Source of the DNA: an uncultured Clostridia bacterium
Lineage (GTDB): Bacteria; Bacillota; Clostridia; TANB77; CAG-508
Assembly: GCA_944387425.1 (NCBI GenBank)
Contig: CALXEV010000013.1
Location: forward strand, 1-42,310
DNA length: 42,310 bases
Direction: 5' to 3'
The position numbers and the translations under genes were made by a program. Positions 24,986-33,669 of this stretch are shown piece after piece. Below the pieces are notes generated by a model. That model was not told the origin of the DNA. It saw only the letters and a program-made list of their open reading frames with translations, and did no database searches. Numbering within the stretch: position 1 is the stretch's first letter; each line of letters begins with the position of its first letter.

Positions 24986-27595
24986 TTATGTTGTTGTAGT
25001 ATCTCCGTCACCTGTAGAGCTTCCTGGATTACCTGTATTTGTATTATTTCCTGTGTTTGTATTTGAATTTCCTGGATCTTCTGGTTTATCAGGTTCCTCT
25101 GGTTCATCAGGTTCTTCTGGTTCTGCCGGCTCCTCAGGCTCTTCAGGTTCTTCTGTTGGTTGTTCTGGCTCTGGATCAGGTTTGGGCGTTGGTGTTACTT
25201 CAGGTTCTTCTGGTTTTGTGTGTATTGTACAATATTCTGTTGGAGCAGTTTCCATAGTTGAAGCAATTCCACTTGTGTTCCATAAACCTAACCTTTCTTT
25301 TTCAACTACATAGTTACTTGATTTTGTCATTCTTGTTGAAGCAGGACAAAATTCATTAGCTAATTTTCCAGATGCGGTACATACTACAAATTGATTTTGA
25401 TGTGCATCACATGTTTCTGGTAAATGCCCTTTTACAAATATTTCTGTATATTTGTCTGTACATTTATCTGTAGCAAGTCTACCACTTGTTCTGCAAACTG
25501 TAGCTGATACAACATTTGCAGGTTGTGTGAATGTTGATCCTTCTAATCCAGTATGAACTTTTTTCATTACTTGAGAGAACAATTGACCTGCTGGATTTCT
25601 TTTTCCTCCAGTATTTACTTCTTCTGGTGTATCATATCCATACCAAGCTGCTCCTGCATAGTAGTTTGAAAATCCGCATAACCATCTATCTTTGTCATCA
25701 TTTGATGTACCTGTTTTTGCTGCAACATCTATTCCAGATATAGCACAATATGTTGCTGTACCACCTGAATCTTTTACAACTGATTTTAATAAATCTTTAA
25801 CCACATAAGCTGTTTCTTCTGAACATACTTTTTCTGTTTTTTGATTAGGTTCCATAACAACTTTTCCATCTGTATCTTCAACTTTTGTGTAAAATGTAGG
25901 TTCTATATAATTTCCATTGTTAGCTATTGCTGCATATGCTCCAGCCATTTCTAATGGACTAATTCCATTTGTTAATCCTCCTATTGCTAATGATAAACCA
26001 ACATCTTTTCCTTCATCCAATGTAGAGATTCCCATCTTTTTTAAATATTCTATACTTTTTGCTGTTCCTAATTCATTCATGATTTTTACAAATGGAATAT
26101 TTTGCGATGTTGTAACAGCTCTTCTTAAAGACATTATACCTTTAAATCCATTGTAATTTTTTGGTTTATATTCTGCGACTGTTCCTTCATTAAATACAGT
26201 TGCTAAGTCTGCATAAATTGTCGCTGGTGTAACTATTCCTTCTTCAATTCCTGGAACTAAATCTGCTAATGGTTTGAATGATGAACCAGGAGATCTTAAA
26301 CTTTGTGTTGCTCTATTTTGGCCTCTTGAAGTAGTTTTTTCTCCTAATTGTCCAATGCATCCTACTACTTTACCTGTAGATGGTTCGATTAAAACCATAG
26401 CACCTTGTGCTGTTTGACCACTTGTTTTTGATGTTAATACATAAAAATCATCTTTTGCTTCTTCTTCCATTATTGATTGTATTGATGATACTTGTGTTGA
26501 GTATATTTTTAATCCACTACTTTGTAAATAAGTTTCTGCAGCACTTTGAGAAATTTGTTTTTCTTCCATAATTTGAGCGATTAATTGATTTATTAATGCA
26601 TCAGTATGTGATGAATATACATTTCCTTTTGCACCATTTTCAAATTTGAATCCTGCATCAACTTCAGCTACTGCTGTATTATATTCTTCATCATTAATAT
26701 AACCTTGTTCTTTCATTTGATTTAGAACTGTTTTAGTTCTATTTGCTATTCTTTCTGTTACATCATTTCCTGAATATGGATTATATCTATTTGGTGAATG
26801 GTTTATTCCTGCTAAAAATGCACATTGTGCAATACTTAAATCTTTTGCTGTTTTATTAAAATAATATTCTGCTGCTATTTCAACTCCATGATTTTCTTTT
26901 CCACCATTTTGTCCAACATATATTAGATTTAGGTATAATTCAAGAATTTGGTCTTTGGACATTACTTTCTCTATTTGATATGCCTTTACCCATTCTTTTA
27001 CTTTCCTCATTACACCCTCAATACCTGTGCTTTCCTTATCCTGAGTTATATTTTTAACTAATTGTTGTGTTATTGTACTTCCTCCACCTGCTGTTGATTC
27101 TCCTCCATGTGTAACAAATGAAAGGATTGCTGCTGCTGTTCTCTTAAAGTCTACACCATGATGTTTTTCAAATCTTTCGTCTTCTATTGCAATATATGCT
27201 TTTGGTAGATATGGTGACATTTCTTCTAATGTAATGATTTTTCTATTTTCGTCTCCATTTAATTCTGCAATAGTATTTCCGTCTGTATCAACTATTATAG
27301 AATTCTCTGACATTATTAATTCTGATATATCAATCTTAAAGTCGTCTCCCCATAGACCATATATTAAACCTATTACAACACCTGCTCCAACTACACATAG
27401 TATTAAGAATAATATTAACATTATTTTTAATGCAATCGATAATTTTGGATGTTTGTGTTTAAATTTTAGTTTCGTGTCCTTACTTTTTGCTTTAATATCT
27501 TTGTTTTCATTTTTTACTTTTTTATTTTTATTTGTTTTAGTTTCTTTTGACTTGTTACTATTTTTTGAATTTATTTTCTTCTTTTTTTCTTCCAT
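24986..27595 (-). CDS. Class A penicillin-binding protein (bifunctional)
   Basis: 869 residues; ATG with AAAAGGAG at 7 nt. A Lys/Asn-rich cytoplasmic tail of about 50 residues precedes a membrane helix (ALKIMLILFLILCVVGAGVV). The GT51 glycosyltransferase shows IAIEDERFEKHHG (about 138) and GGSTITQQLVKN. The transpeptidase has SPGSSFKPL (about 437, active Ser), TSQN and KTGTSND (about 626). After about residue 690 come cysteine pairs (CRTSGRLATDKC, CDAHQNQFVVC) and an extracellular tail very rich in Pro/Glu (about 800-850) and Gly/Asn/Thr, likely wall-spanning. It polymerises and cross-links peptidoglycan. It is upstream of cysS-argS by 58 bp and downstream of the unknown 27722 gene. Confidence 0.95.
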   Translation of the reverse strand: MEEKKKKINSKNSNKSKETKTNKNKKVKNENKDIKAKSKDTKLKFKHKHPKLSIALKIMLILFLILCVVGAGVVIGLIYGLWGDDFKIDISELIMSENSIIVDTDGNTIAELNGDENRKIITLEEMSPYLPKAYIAIEDERFEKHHGVDFKRTAAAILSFVTHGGESTAGGGSTITQQLVKNITQDKESTGIEGVMRKVKEWVKAYQIEKVMSKDQILELYLNLIYVGQNGGKENHGVEIAAEYYFNKTAKDLSIAQCAFLAGINHSPNRYNPYSGNDVTERIANRTKTVLNQMKEQGYINDEEYNTAVAEVDAGFKFENGAKGNVYSSHTDALINQLIAQIMEEKQISQSAAETYLQSSGLKIYSTQVSSIQSIMEEEAKDDFYVLTSKTSGQTAQGAMVLIEPSTGKVVGCIGQLGEKTTSRGQNRATQSLRSPGSSFKPLADLVPGIEEGIVTPATIYADLATVFNEGTVAEYKPKNYNGFKGIMSLRRAVTTSQNIPFVKIMNELGTAKSIEYLKKMGISTLDEGKDVGLSLAIGGLTNGISPLEMAGAYAAIANNGNYIEPTFYTKVEDTDGKVVMEPNQKTEKVCSEETAYVVKDLLKSVVKDSGGTATYCAISGIDVAAKTGTSNDDKDRWLCGFSNYYAGAAWYGYDTPEEVNTGGKRNPAGQLFSQVMKKVHTGLEGSTFTQPANVVSATVCRTSGRLATDKCTDKYTEIFVKGHLPETCDAHQNQFVVCTASGKLANEFCPASTRMTKSSNYVVEKERLGLWNTSGIASTMETAPTEYCTIHTKPEEPEVTPTPKPDPEPEQPTEEPEEPEEPAEPEEPDEPEEPDKPEDPGNSNTNTGNNTNTGNPGSSTGDGDTTTT

Positions 27596-27721
27596 TTTTA
27601 ATTCTCCTTTTACGAGATACTTAATTTTTTATATCTTATATAACAACAACATTATATTATATTTTTTAAAAAAAGAAAAGGTTTTTAAGAAATTATTCAT
27701 ATTTTGTTCACAATAATGAGC

Positions 27722-28555
27722 TTAAAACTCAATAATTCCATTGTTTCCGTATAATTCTTTTATAAATAATTTACTTTTTCTTAACTTATTATGTATATTA
27801 CCAAAGGTATCTTTACAATAATAATTTGCTTCTATTAAATCCTTAGTTCTAAAAGCTTTTATATTTTCTCTCCATATTATTTCTTCTCTACCTGTTTCAA
27901 TATCATAATCATTTATACATATTCCATTAAATCTTTTATTTTCGATTTTCATATCTCCTTCTAAATTAATAATTATAGAATTTTCGTTTATTTTATATTT
28001 ATTTAATACAACTTTATTAAAGTCTAAATTCAAAATTATAGCAGGTTTTAAAAGGCTCTTTTTTTGATTATTTGATACGAGTATTAATATTCCTTCTTTT
28101 TCATATATTTCTTTTTCTATTTTTCTTAGTTTGTCAATGTGTGATGTTACAACAGTTATTCTTTTATATTGTTTTGATAATTTTTTTATTAATTCTATAC
28201 CTAGTTCTGTTATTTCATTTGTCGTTATTGCTATTTCTAGTTCAACTTTGTTTAAGTTCTTTTTCTGAATTATGTAATCTAAAATTTCAATTGATAAATA
28301 TTTGATTAACCATTTTCCATCAAATATCCTAATATTATTAGAGTTTAAATAATTTAATAATTTTTCATTTTTATACAATTCTTTACTGATTACAACTCCT
28401 TCAATATTATTTTGTAACAACTTATTTATTAACTTTCTTATATTTTTTTCTTTTTCTAAATTGTAACTTATTTTTAGATTATCTTGCTCCATTTTTATTT
28501 TTCGACTAAATAATTTAGTATTATTTATTTTTTCTATATAAAGTTTCTGCATCAT
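27722..28555 (-). CDS. Unknown protein with Rossmann-like second half
   Basis: 277 residues. GAGGTGG lies just upstream of two consecutive ATGs (28555 and 28552); the second has better spacing, so the start is uncertain by one codon. No signal or membrane helix. Residues about 30-100 have helix-strand alternation (IEGVVISKELYKNEKLLNYL), and about 105-200 look like a nucleotide-binding alpha/beta domain (VELEIAITTNEITELGIELI, ITVVTSHIDKLRKIEKEIYE, AIILNLDFNKV). The glycine-rich loop of a classic dehydrogenase is absent, so the fold call is tentative. Upstream of the class A PBP by about 125 bp. I do not recognise the family; function unassigned. Confidence 0.65.
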   Translation of the reverse strand: MMQKLYIEKINNTKLFSRKIKMEQDNLKISYNLEKEKNIRKLINKLLQNNIEGVVISKELYKNEKLLNYLNSNNIRIFDGKWLIKYLSIEILDYIIQKKNLNKVELEIAITTNEITELGIELIKKLSKQYKRITVVTSHIDKLRKIEKEIYEKEGILILVSNNQKKSLLKPAIILNLDFNKVVLNKYKINENSIIINLEGDMKIENKRFNGICINDYDIETGREEIIWRENIKAFRTKDLIEANYYCKDTFGNIHNKLRKSKLFIKELYGNNGIIEF

Positions 28556-28624
28556 ACCACCTCATTCAAATTGTATGCTTGTCAATGTTTGTTTATGTTT
28601 TTTATAAAGATCTAAATAATACTA

Positions 28625-28650
28625 AACCCCTAAGACATTGTCTTAGAGGC
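28625..28650. terminator. Terminator downstream of GH18 gene
   Basis: CCCTAAGACA pairs with TGTCTTAGAGG (nearly perfect), with T-runs on both strands (GGCTTTTTC on +, GGGGTTTAGT on -). It sits 18 nt after the GH18 stop codon and can also shield the gene at 27722. Confidence 0.75.
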
Positions 28651-28667
28651 TTTTTCTATATATTAAA

Positions 28668-30371
28668 TTATTCTTCTGTTTGTCCGGTACTTTCTTTTGA
28701 AAGTTCTTCTTTTATTATTGACCATACATTAGATGTTTCCATGTCTTTTCTCCATCCAGATGTTCCAGCTAAGTTATATTTAGTAACTAGAGAAACTTTT
28801 GCTTTAATAGATTCTCCATCTTCAATCCACATTTTTATTGTATTTCTTCCTGAAGTATATTCAATATAATTTTGTTTTAATGTGTCATCCCATTGTTTTT
28901 CAACATTATTAGGAATTTTAATGTTTATCATACTTACAACGCCTCTATCTTTGATTGTTCCATCTTGTCCTATTGTCCATTGTCTAGTATAAAATGGTAT
29001 TCCAAGTATAATTTTTTCCGGATCAACAGCATCATATTCAATAATTTTCTTTAAACTTGTTTCAACCCAGTTAAGTCCAGCTGTTGTGCCTGGTTCTGTA
29101 CTTGATGTACCATATTGATCATATGCCATAAATACTAAATAATCTGCTACATCTCCGATAATATTTCTATCATAACACATTGACCAGTTTGGAGCTCCAT
29201 CTGGTGCTGTTACATCAACTGAAGTTACAATTCCTAATTCTTGCATGCGTGGTACTAATTCAATTACAAATCTTGAAAATTTATCTTTATCTGCTTCATA
29301 TATATTTTCAAAATCTACATTTATACCATCAATTTCATATAATGCGCATTTTTCAACTATCTTTTCTATTAATTCTTGTCTTTTAGTGTAACTATTTAAA
29401 ATTGATGATGTTACATCTATTCCTGCATCAGCATTTGATATTATAGGCCATACTTTATAACCATTTGAATGTGCCCATTCAATATAATTTATTCCAGCTT
29501 GCCCTACATTTTCTTGAAGTTCTCCATCTTCATCAATGTAGAAAAATGATGGTGATACAACATTCACTCCATCAATTGTTTGACCTGTTCTATCTGTAGG
29601 TTTAACATATTTTGAAAAATAATCCCAAAACATATTTACTTTACCTGTGATTTGCTTTTCTGTTTCCCAATTTTCTCTTACTTGTGTATAATTAGTTAGT
29701 TTATTAGTTTTTACATAACCAATCTTACCATTTTCTGTTCTAATTTTTGACCATCCATTATCTTCTTTAGATATTTCTATTACAATATCTCCTTTAGATA
29801 CTTTGTCAACAGTTTTTGAGAAAAAGTCTTCTTTCCATTTTACAGAAAGATTTGATTCAACATATGCTTTAATTTGTTCTTTATTCAATGAATCTATTGT
29901 TACTATTTTTTCTTCTTCTATATTGTCTAATTCAATGTTATATACATCTAACATTTCTGAAATAGGTAGATATATAATATCATCTCTTGTTATAGCATGT
30001 GCATATATCTTTTTTGTTGAACCATTTAATGTTAATTTATTTGCTTCAAAGCCAATACTTGCTATCTTTTTATCATATGTGGTTACTATTTCATTAATTT
30101 CATCTTCAATGTATATGTATTTATCAAAAAAGTTTTCTATATCATCCATTGAAAGATATACTGTGCCGTTCTCTATAAAAATATTATTTTTTAATCTTGA
30201 TGTTACATTTCTGTTATTAATTATAAGATTAATCTGGTCACTTGTGCTTTCTCTTAAATAATTTTCTGCTTTTATTAAAACAAATATTGAGATTAATAAC
30301 AATATTAATACAACTATAATTCTCTTTAAAATACTATCTTTTTTCATATTTTTCTGCTTTTTTTCTCTCAT
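28668..30371 (-). CDS. GH18-family cell-wall hydrolase with SH3b domain
   Basis: 567 residues; ATG with AAGGAGA at 7 nt. Membrane helix (IIVVLILLLISIFVLIK, about 18-35), then a copper-amine-oxidase-N-like domain (about 46-165, NRNVTSRLKNNIFIENGTVY), an SH3b domain (about 175-235, SKEDNGWSKIRTENGKIGYV) and a GH18 barrel (about 245-555). The catalytic DxxDxDxE motif reads DGINVDFENI (about 349-357). YaaH/SleL-type GH18 enzymes hydrolyse N-acetylglucosamine linkages of peptidoglycan, in spore cortex in sporulating relatives. This one is membrane-anchored, so it probably acts on the cell wall; cortex activity is not shown. Own promoter, whose -35 box is in the lexA terminator, then its own terminator. 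Confidence 0.85.
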   Translation of the reverse strand: MREKKQKNMKKDSILKRIIVVLILLLISIFVLIKAENYLRESTSDQINLIINNRNVTSRLKNNIFIENGTVYLSMDDIENFFDKYIYIEDEINEIVTTYDKKIASIGFEANKLTLNGSTKKIYAHAITRDDIIYLPISEMLDVYNIELDNIEEEKIVTIDSLNKEQIKAYVESNLSVKWKEDFFSKTVDKVSKGDIVIEISKEDNGWSKIRTENGKIGYVKTNKLTNYTQVRENWETEKQITGKVNMFWDYFSKYVKPTDRTGQTIDGVNVVSPSFFYIDEDGELQENVGQAGINYIEWAHSNGYKVWPIISNADAGIDVTSSILNSYTKRQELIEKIVEKCALYEIDGINVDFENIYEADKDKFSRFVIELVPRMQELGIVTSVDVTAPDGAPNWSMCYDRNIIGDVADYLVFMAYDQYGTSSTEPGTTAGLNWVETSLKKIIEYDAVDPEKIILGIPFYTRQWTIGQDGTIKDRGVVSMINIKIPNNVEKQWDDTLKQNYIEYTSGRNTIKMWIEDGESIKAKVSLVTKYNLAGTSGWRKDMETSNVWSIIKEELSKESTGQTEE

Positions 30372-30406
30372 TTGTTGTTCTCCTTGTTTATGATTTTTAC
30401 ATATTT

Positions 30407-30435
30407 ATTATAGTATATAGGTAATAAAATAGCAA
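30407..30435 (-). promoter_or_regulatory. GH18 gene promoter, -35 in lexA terminator
   Basis: TTGCTA (30430-30435), 17-bp spacer, TATAAT (30407-30412) on the minus strand. The -35 box is inside the right half of the lexA terminator stem (30426-30454). Confidence 0.65.
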
Positions 30436-30454
30436 GATTTTTTCTTGCTATTTT
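30426..30454 (-). terminator. lexA terminator
   Basis: AAAATAGCAAGA pairs with TCTTGCTATTTT around a short T loop, 18 nt after the lexA stop codon. The stem also contains the -35 box of the next gene. Confidence 0.8.
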
Positions 30455-30472
30455 ACATTAATTTTTATTTTT

Positions 30473-31120
30473 TTACATTTTTCTAAATACACCAGCAACT
30501 TTACCTAAGATTTTGCAATCAGGAACAATTATTGGATCCATTGTATGATTTTCTGGTTGAAGCCTAATATAATTTTTCTCTTTATAAAATGTTTTTACTG
30601 TTGCTTCATCTCCAATTAAAGCTACAACAATTTCACCATTATGTGCATCTTCTTGTCTTTTTACTAATATATAATCTCCATCAAGTATTCCAGCTTCTAT
30701 CATACTTTCTCCTCTTACAGTTAGCATGAAACTTTCACTATTTCCAACAAAGTCGATTGGTATTGGAAATGTGTCTGTTATGTTTTCAACTGCTAATATA
30801 GGTTGCCCTGCTGTTATTTTTCCTATTATTGGTACATCTACTAGTTCCTTTTGTGTATAGAAATTTTTTGTTGATTTTACATATGGGTCTCCATTGCTTC
30901 CTTTAATTATTTTTAGAGTTCTTCCTTTTTTATCTTCTTTTTTTATAAAGCCTTGTTTTTCTAGTTTTTCTAAATATGCGTGTACCGTCGCTGTTGAGCT
31001 TAATCCAACAGCTTTTCCAATTTCTCTTACAGATGGTGGATATCCTTTTTCTAGTACTTGTTCTTCTATGAATTTTAATATTGCTTTCTCTTTTTTAGTG
31101 GTTTCTGCTCTTGTTCCCAT
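30473..31120 (-). CDS. lexA: LexA repressor
   Basis: 215 residues; ATG with AGGAGTG at 7 nt. The winged-helix DNA-binding domain ([20 protein letters not shown], then [20 protein letters not shown] as recognition region) is followed by the S24 self-cleavage domain. The scissile Ala-Gly is in [11 protein letters not shown] (about 103), the catalytic Ser in VRGESMIE (about 138) and the Lys in ATVKTFYKE (about 173). It represses SOS genes and is cut upon RecA activation. The dinB promoter in this window carries a LexA box, but I find none in the lexA promoter itself. It follows greA after a terminator. Confidence 0.95.
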   Translation of the reverse strand: MGTRAETTKKEKAILKFIEEQVLEKGYPPSVREIGKAVGLSSTATVHAYLEKLEKQGFIKKEDKKGRTLKIIKGSNGDPYVKSTKNFYTQKELVDVPIIGKITAGQPILAVENITDTFPIPIDFVGNSESFMLTVRGESMIEAGILDGDYILVKRQEDAHNGEIVVALIGDEATVKTFYKEKNYIRLQPENHTMDPIIVPDCKILGKVAGVFRKM

Positions 31121-31141
31121 TTAAATCACTCCTCTGCTCAC

Positions 31142-31170
31142 ATAATAACATAAACGAAAAAAAATGTCAA
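31142..31170 (-). promoter_or_regulatory. lexA promoter, -35 inside greA terminator
   Basis: TTGACA (31165-31170), 17-bp spacer, TATTAT (31142-31147) on the minus strand. The -35 hexamer is part of the TGTCAAA/TTTGACA stem of the greA terminator. No GAAC-N4-GTTC-type LexA site was seen here. Confidence 0.7.
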
Positions 31171-31190
31171 ACAAATTTTTGACATTTTTT
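31159..31190 (-). terminator. greA terminator
   Basis: TGTCAAA (31165-31171) pairs with TTTGACA (31178-31184), extended by A/T runs, then a T-run on the minus strand. It begins 6 nt after the greA stop codon. Confidence 0.8.
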
Positions 31191-31195
31191 AATTT

Positions 31196-31672
31196 TTATT
31201 TTTTTATAGAGATGATTTTGTATTGAATAACTCCTGCTGGTGCATTTACTTCTACTGTTTGACCTTTTTTGGCTCCTAATAATGCACTTCCTATTGGAGA
31301 TTCATTTGATATTCTATTTTCTGCTAGATTTACTTCTGTTGAACCAACTATTGTATATTCCACTTCTTCATCAAATTCAACATCATATAATTTTACTGTG
31401 CTACCAATTTGAACAGTTTTAGTGTCTATATCTTTTTCATCTATAATTTTTGCATATCTTACTTTGTTTTCTAGCTCTGCTATTTTTGCTTCATTTTCTG
31501 CTTGTGCAGTTTTTGCTTCGTCATATTCTGAATTTTCAGACAAATCACCAAATCCTAATGCTATTTTTATTCTTTCTGCTATTTCAGCTCTTTTTTCAGT
31601 TCTTAAATATTCTAATTCTTTTTCAATGTTGTCAAATCCTTCTTGTGTTAATATTACTTCTTTTTCCTCCAT
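31196..31672 (-). CDS. greA: Transcription elongation factor GreA
   Basis: 158 residues; ATG with AAGGAGG at 8 nt. The N-terminal coiled coil ([20 protein letters not shown] to [14 protein letters not shown]) bears the acidic tip [14 protein letters not shown], whose Asp and Glu reach the RNA polymerase active site; the C-terminal FKBP-like domain begins IGSTVKLYD and ends [12 protein letters not shown]. It rescues backtracked RNA polymerase by stimulating transcript cleavage. Length and motifs are typical. Preceded by a strong promoter 75 nt upstream and a hairpin in the leader; followed by its terminator, so monocistronic. Confidence 0.95.
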   Translation of the reverse strand: MEEKEVILTQEGFDNIEKELEYLRTEKRAEIAERIKIALGFGDLSENSEYDEAKTAQAENEAKIAELENKVRYAKIIDEKDIDTKTVQIGSTVKLYDVEFDEEVEYTIVGSTEVNLAENRISNESPIGSALLGAKKGQTVEVNAPAGVIQYKIISIKK

Positions 31673-31702
31673 AATTGCTTCCTCCTTGTAATTAAAATAA
31701 AG

Positions 31703-31720
31703 AGCGACTTTATGGTCGCT
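31703..31720 (-). other. Hairpin in the greA leader
   Basis: AGCGAC pairs with GTCGCT around a 6-nt loop, between the greA promoter and its Shine-Dalgarno, followed on the minus strand by CTTTATTTTAATT. It resembles a weak terminator/attenuator placed before greA. Confidence 0.55.
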
Positions 31721-31747
31721 TCTTTTGCTTTAGCAATTGCAATTAGT

Positions 31748-31776
31748 ATATTACTCTTTTTTTTTTATTTTGTCAA
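31748..31776 (-). promoter_or_regulatory. greA promoter
   Basis: TTGACA (31771-31776), 17-bp A-rich spacer, TAATAT (31748-31753) on the minus strand. Both hexamers are close to consensus. Confidence 0.85.
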
Positions 31777-31783
31777 GTATTTT

Positions 31784-32383
31784 TTAATCTTTTAATAATT
31801 CTTTTCCATTTTTTAGATAATCAATTCCAGAAAAGATTGTTGCTATTACTGATAGTATTAATAATGTTGTAGATATTAAATTAAGTCCAAATTCAGCCCC
31901 TTCAAGTATGCATTTGAAGCAATCTCCAAATGAGTTTGGATCAAACATTATAAGTATAATTGCAACCATTTGTGTAGCTGTTTTTAGTTTTCCCCAAATA
32001 GAAGCAGCAATTACTTTTCCACCTTTTTCTACTGCTATTAATCTATATCCAGATACTAAAAATTCTCTAGCTAATACTATTACTGGTATCCATGCTGGAA
32101 TTTTCTTTAACTCTACTAACAATACTAATGCTGTTAATACAAGTATCTTATCTGCTAATGGATCAAGAAATTTTCCAAATGTAGTAACTTGATTTTTAGA
32201 ACGAGCTATATATCCGTCTAATTTATCTGTTATTGATGCTACAATAAATACTATCTCCATGAAAAAAAATGTATATGGCAATCCAAAAAAATCACCTTTC
32301 AAGTTTAAATAAGGTATTAGTACCATAATTGGTACTAATACTATTCTGAACAATGTTAATTTATTTGCTAAGTTTAGTTTCAT
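31784..32383 (-). CDS. pgsA: CDP-diacylglycerol-glycerol-3-phosphate 3-phosphatidyltransferase
   Basis: 199 residues; ATG with AGAGGAG at 8 nt. Five or six hydrophobic helices. The CDP-alcohol phosphotransferase signature D-x2-D-G-x2-A-R-x8-G-x3-D-x3-D is complete: DKLDGYIAR then GKFLDPLADK (about 52-78). The N-terminus NLANKLTLFRIVLVP is typical of PgsA. It makes phosphatidylglycerophosphate, the first committed step to phosphatidylglycerol, in the cytoplasmic membrane. It follows ctpA by 31 bp on the same strand, making it the last gene of the ftsE-ftsX-M23-M23-ctpA-pgsA run. greA then starts a new transcription unit. Confidence 0.93.
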   Translation of the reverse strand: MKLNLANKLTLFRIVLVPIMVLIPYLNLKGDFFGLPYTFFFMEIVFIVASITDKLDGYIARSKNQVTTFGKFLDPLADKILVLTALVLLVELKKIPAWIPVIVLAREFLVSGYRLIAVEKGGKVIAASIWGKLKTATQMVAIILIMFDPNSFGDCFKCILEGAEFGLNLISTTLLILSVIATIFSGIDYLKNGKELLKD

Positions 32384-32414
32384 ATTAAAAGCTCCTCTTA
32401 TTTTTATATTGAGA

Positions 32415-33641
32415 TTATTTCAAAATTTCTATAGCTTTTTGAAGTTGTGTATCCTGCTCTCTAGTAACTGTTAGTGGACTTGTAACTGTTTCTGGTAAGT
32501 TAACTTCTTCATTTGGTTTAATTCCTACCCCATCAATTTTTGTTCTATTTGGAGTATAATATTCTTCAACTGTTACTTTTAAACCTGCACCATTGCTAAG
32601 TGATAATAATTGTTGGATTACTCCTTTTCCATATGTAGTTTTTCCAACTAATGTTGCTTCATTTAAATCTTTTAATGCCCCTGCAACTATTTCTGATGCA
32701 CTAGCACTGTATTCATTAACTAAAACTACTATAGGCATATCAATTAATACATCATCTTTAGATTTTTCAATTTCTTCTTTTTGATCTTTATCTACTGTTA
32801 TTAGTATTTCTTGTCCTTTTGGAACTATATAATCGATTATTTGTAAAGCTTCTTCGACTATTCCACCGCCATTATTTCTTAAATCTATAATTAAAGATGT
32901 TATTTCTTGATCTTTTAAGCTGTTAAATTTATTTTTAAAATCTTCAGCTGTTCCTTCATCAAAACTTGTAATTTGAAGATATCCAATATTATTTTCTAAT
33001 TTTTCAGAAAGTACTGGATTTGTTATTACTTTTGCTCTTTCTATATCAAATGTTAGGTTTTCTTCTCCTCTTCTTATTTCTATTTTTACTGTTGTTCCTT
33101 CTTCACCTTTGATATTGTTAGCAACTGTATCTATTTCATCTCCAGTATAATTAACTCCGTCAACCCCTACTATTATATCTCCAGCCAATATACCTGCTTT
33201 TTCTGCAGGACTATCTTTTATTGGTGATAATACTTCAATAGTATTTTCTTCTGTATTTTGAATCATGTATATTCCTATTCCCACAAAATTTCCCATTATA
33301 TCTTGAGTATATTCTTTCATTTCATCTGCAGGAATATATTCTGTATATTCATCTCCTAGAGCCTCAATATAACCTTGAATAGCTCCATCTATTGCTTTTT
33401 GTTCGTCTACATCTTTAAGATAATATTTATCAATTATGCTTTCTATTCCTTTTAATGTTTTTGTTAGTTCATCATCATCAGAATTTGATATTAATGAAGA
33501 TAATACTGAATTACCATTTGTTCCTTCAATATGATTTAATATATAAGTTGATGTTACTAAAAACGTAATAAATGCAGTAAGAACTATCAACATTATTATT
33601 TTATAGACTTTTTGTCTTTTAATATATTTATCTTCTTCCAT
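32415..33641 (-). CDS. ctpA: C-terminal processing protease (S41), CtpA-like
   Basis: 408 residues; ATG with AAAGG upstream (about 12 nt, weak). N-terminal membrane helix (IIMLIVLTAFITFLVTSTYIL), a linker, a PDZ domain (about 112-195, GIYMIQNTE to AGILAGDIIVGVDG), then the S41 serine-protease core with LIIDLRNNGGG, the nucleophile region EYSASASEIVAGAL (about 314) and the general-base Lys in GKTTYGKGVIQQL (about 338). Such proteases cleave C-termini of exported proteins; in Bacillota they are often linked with division and wall genes. Here it lies directly behind two M23 hydrolases, which are plausible substrates or partners; that link is inference from gene order. Confidence 0.93.
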   Translation of the reverse strand: MEEDKYIKRQKVYKIIMLIVLTAFITFLVTSTYILNHIEGTNGNSVLSSLISNSDDDELTKTLKGIESIIDKYYLKDVDEQKAIDGAIQGYIEALGDEYTEYIPADEMKEYTQDIMGNFVGIGIYMIQNTEENTIEVLSPIKDSPAEKAGILAGDIIVGVDGVNYTGDEIDTVANNIKGEEGTTVKIEIRRGEENLTFDIERAKVITNPVLSEKLENNIGYLQITSFDEGTAEDFKNKFNSLKDQEITSLIIDLRNNGGGIVEEALQIIDYIVPKGQEILITVDKDQKEEIEKSKDDVLIDMPIVVLVNEYSASASEIVAGALKDLNEATLVGKTTYGKGVIQQLLSLSNGAGLKVTVEEYYTPNRTKIDGVGIKPNEEVNLPETVTSPLTVTREQDTQLQKAIEILK

Positions 33642-33669
33642 TTTTCTCTTGCCTTTCTATCTAAAATTA

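Noticed and set aside
31121..31141. LexA box in front of lexA
   Set aside because: No GAAC-N4-GTTC-like dyad; the nearest AACATAAACG lacks the second half-site.
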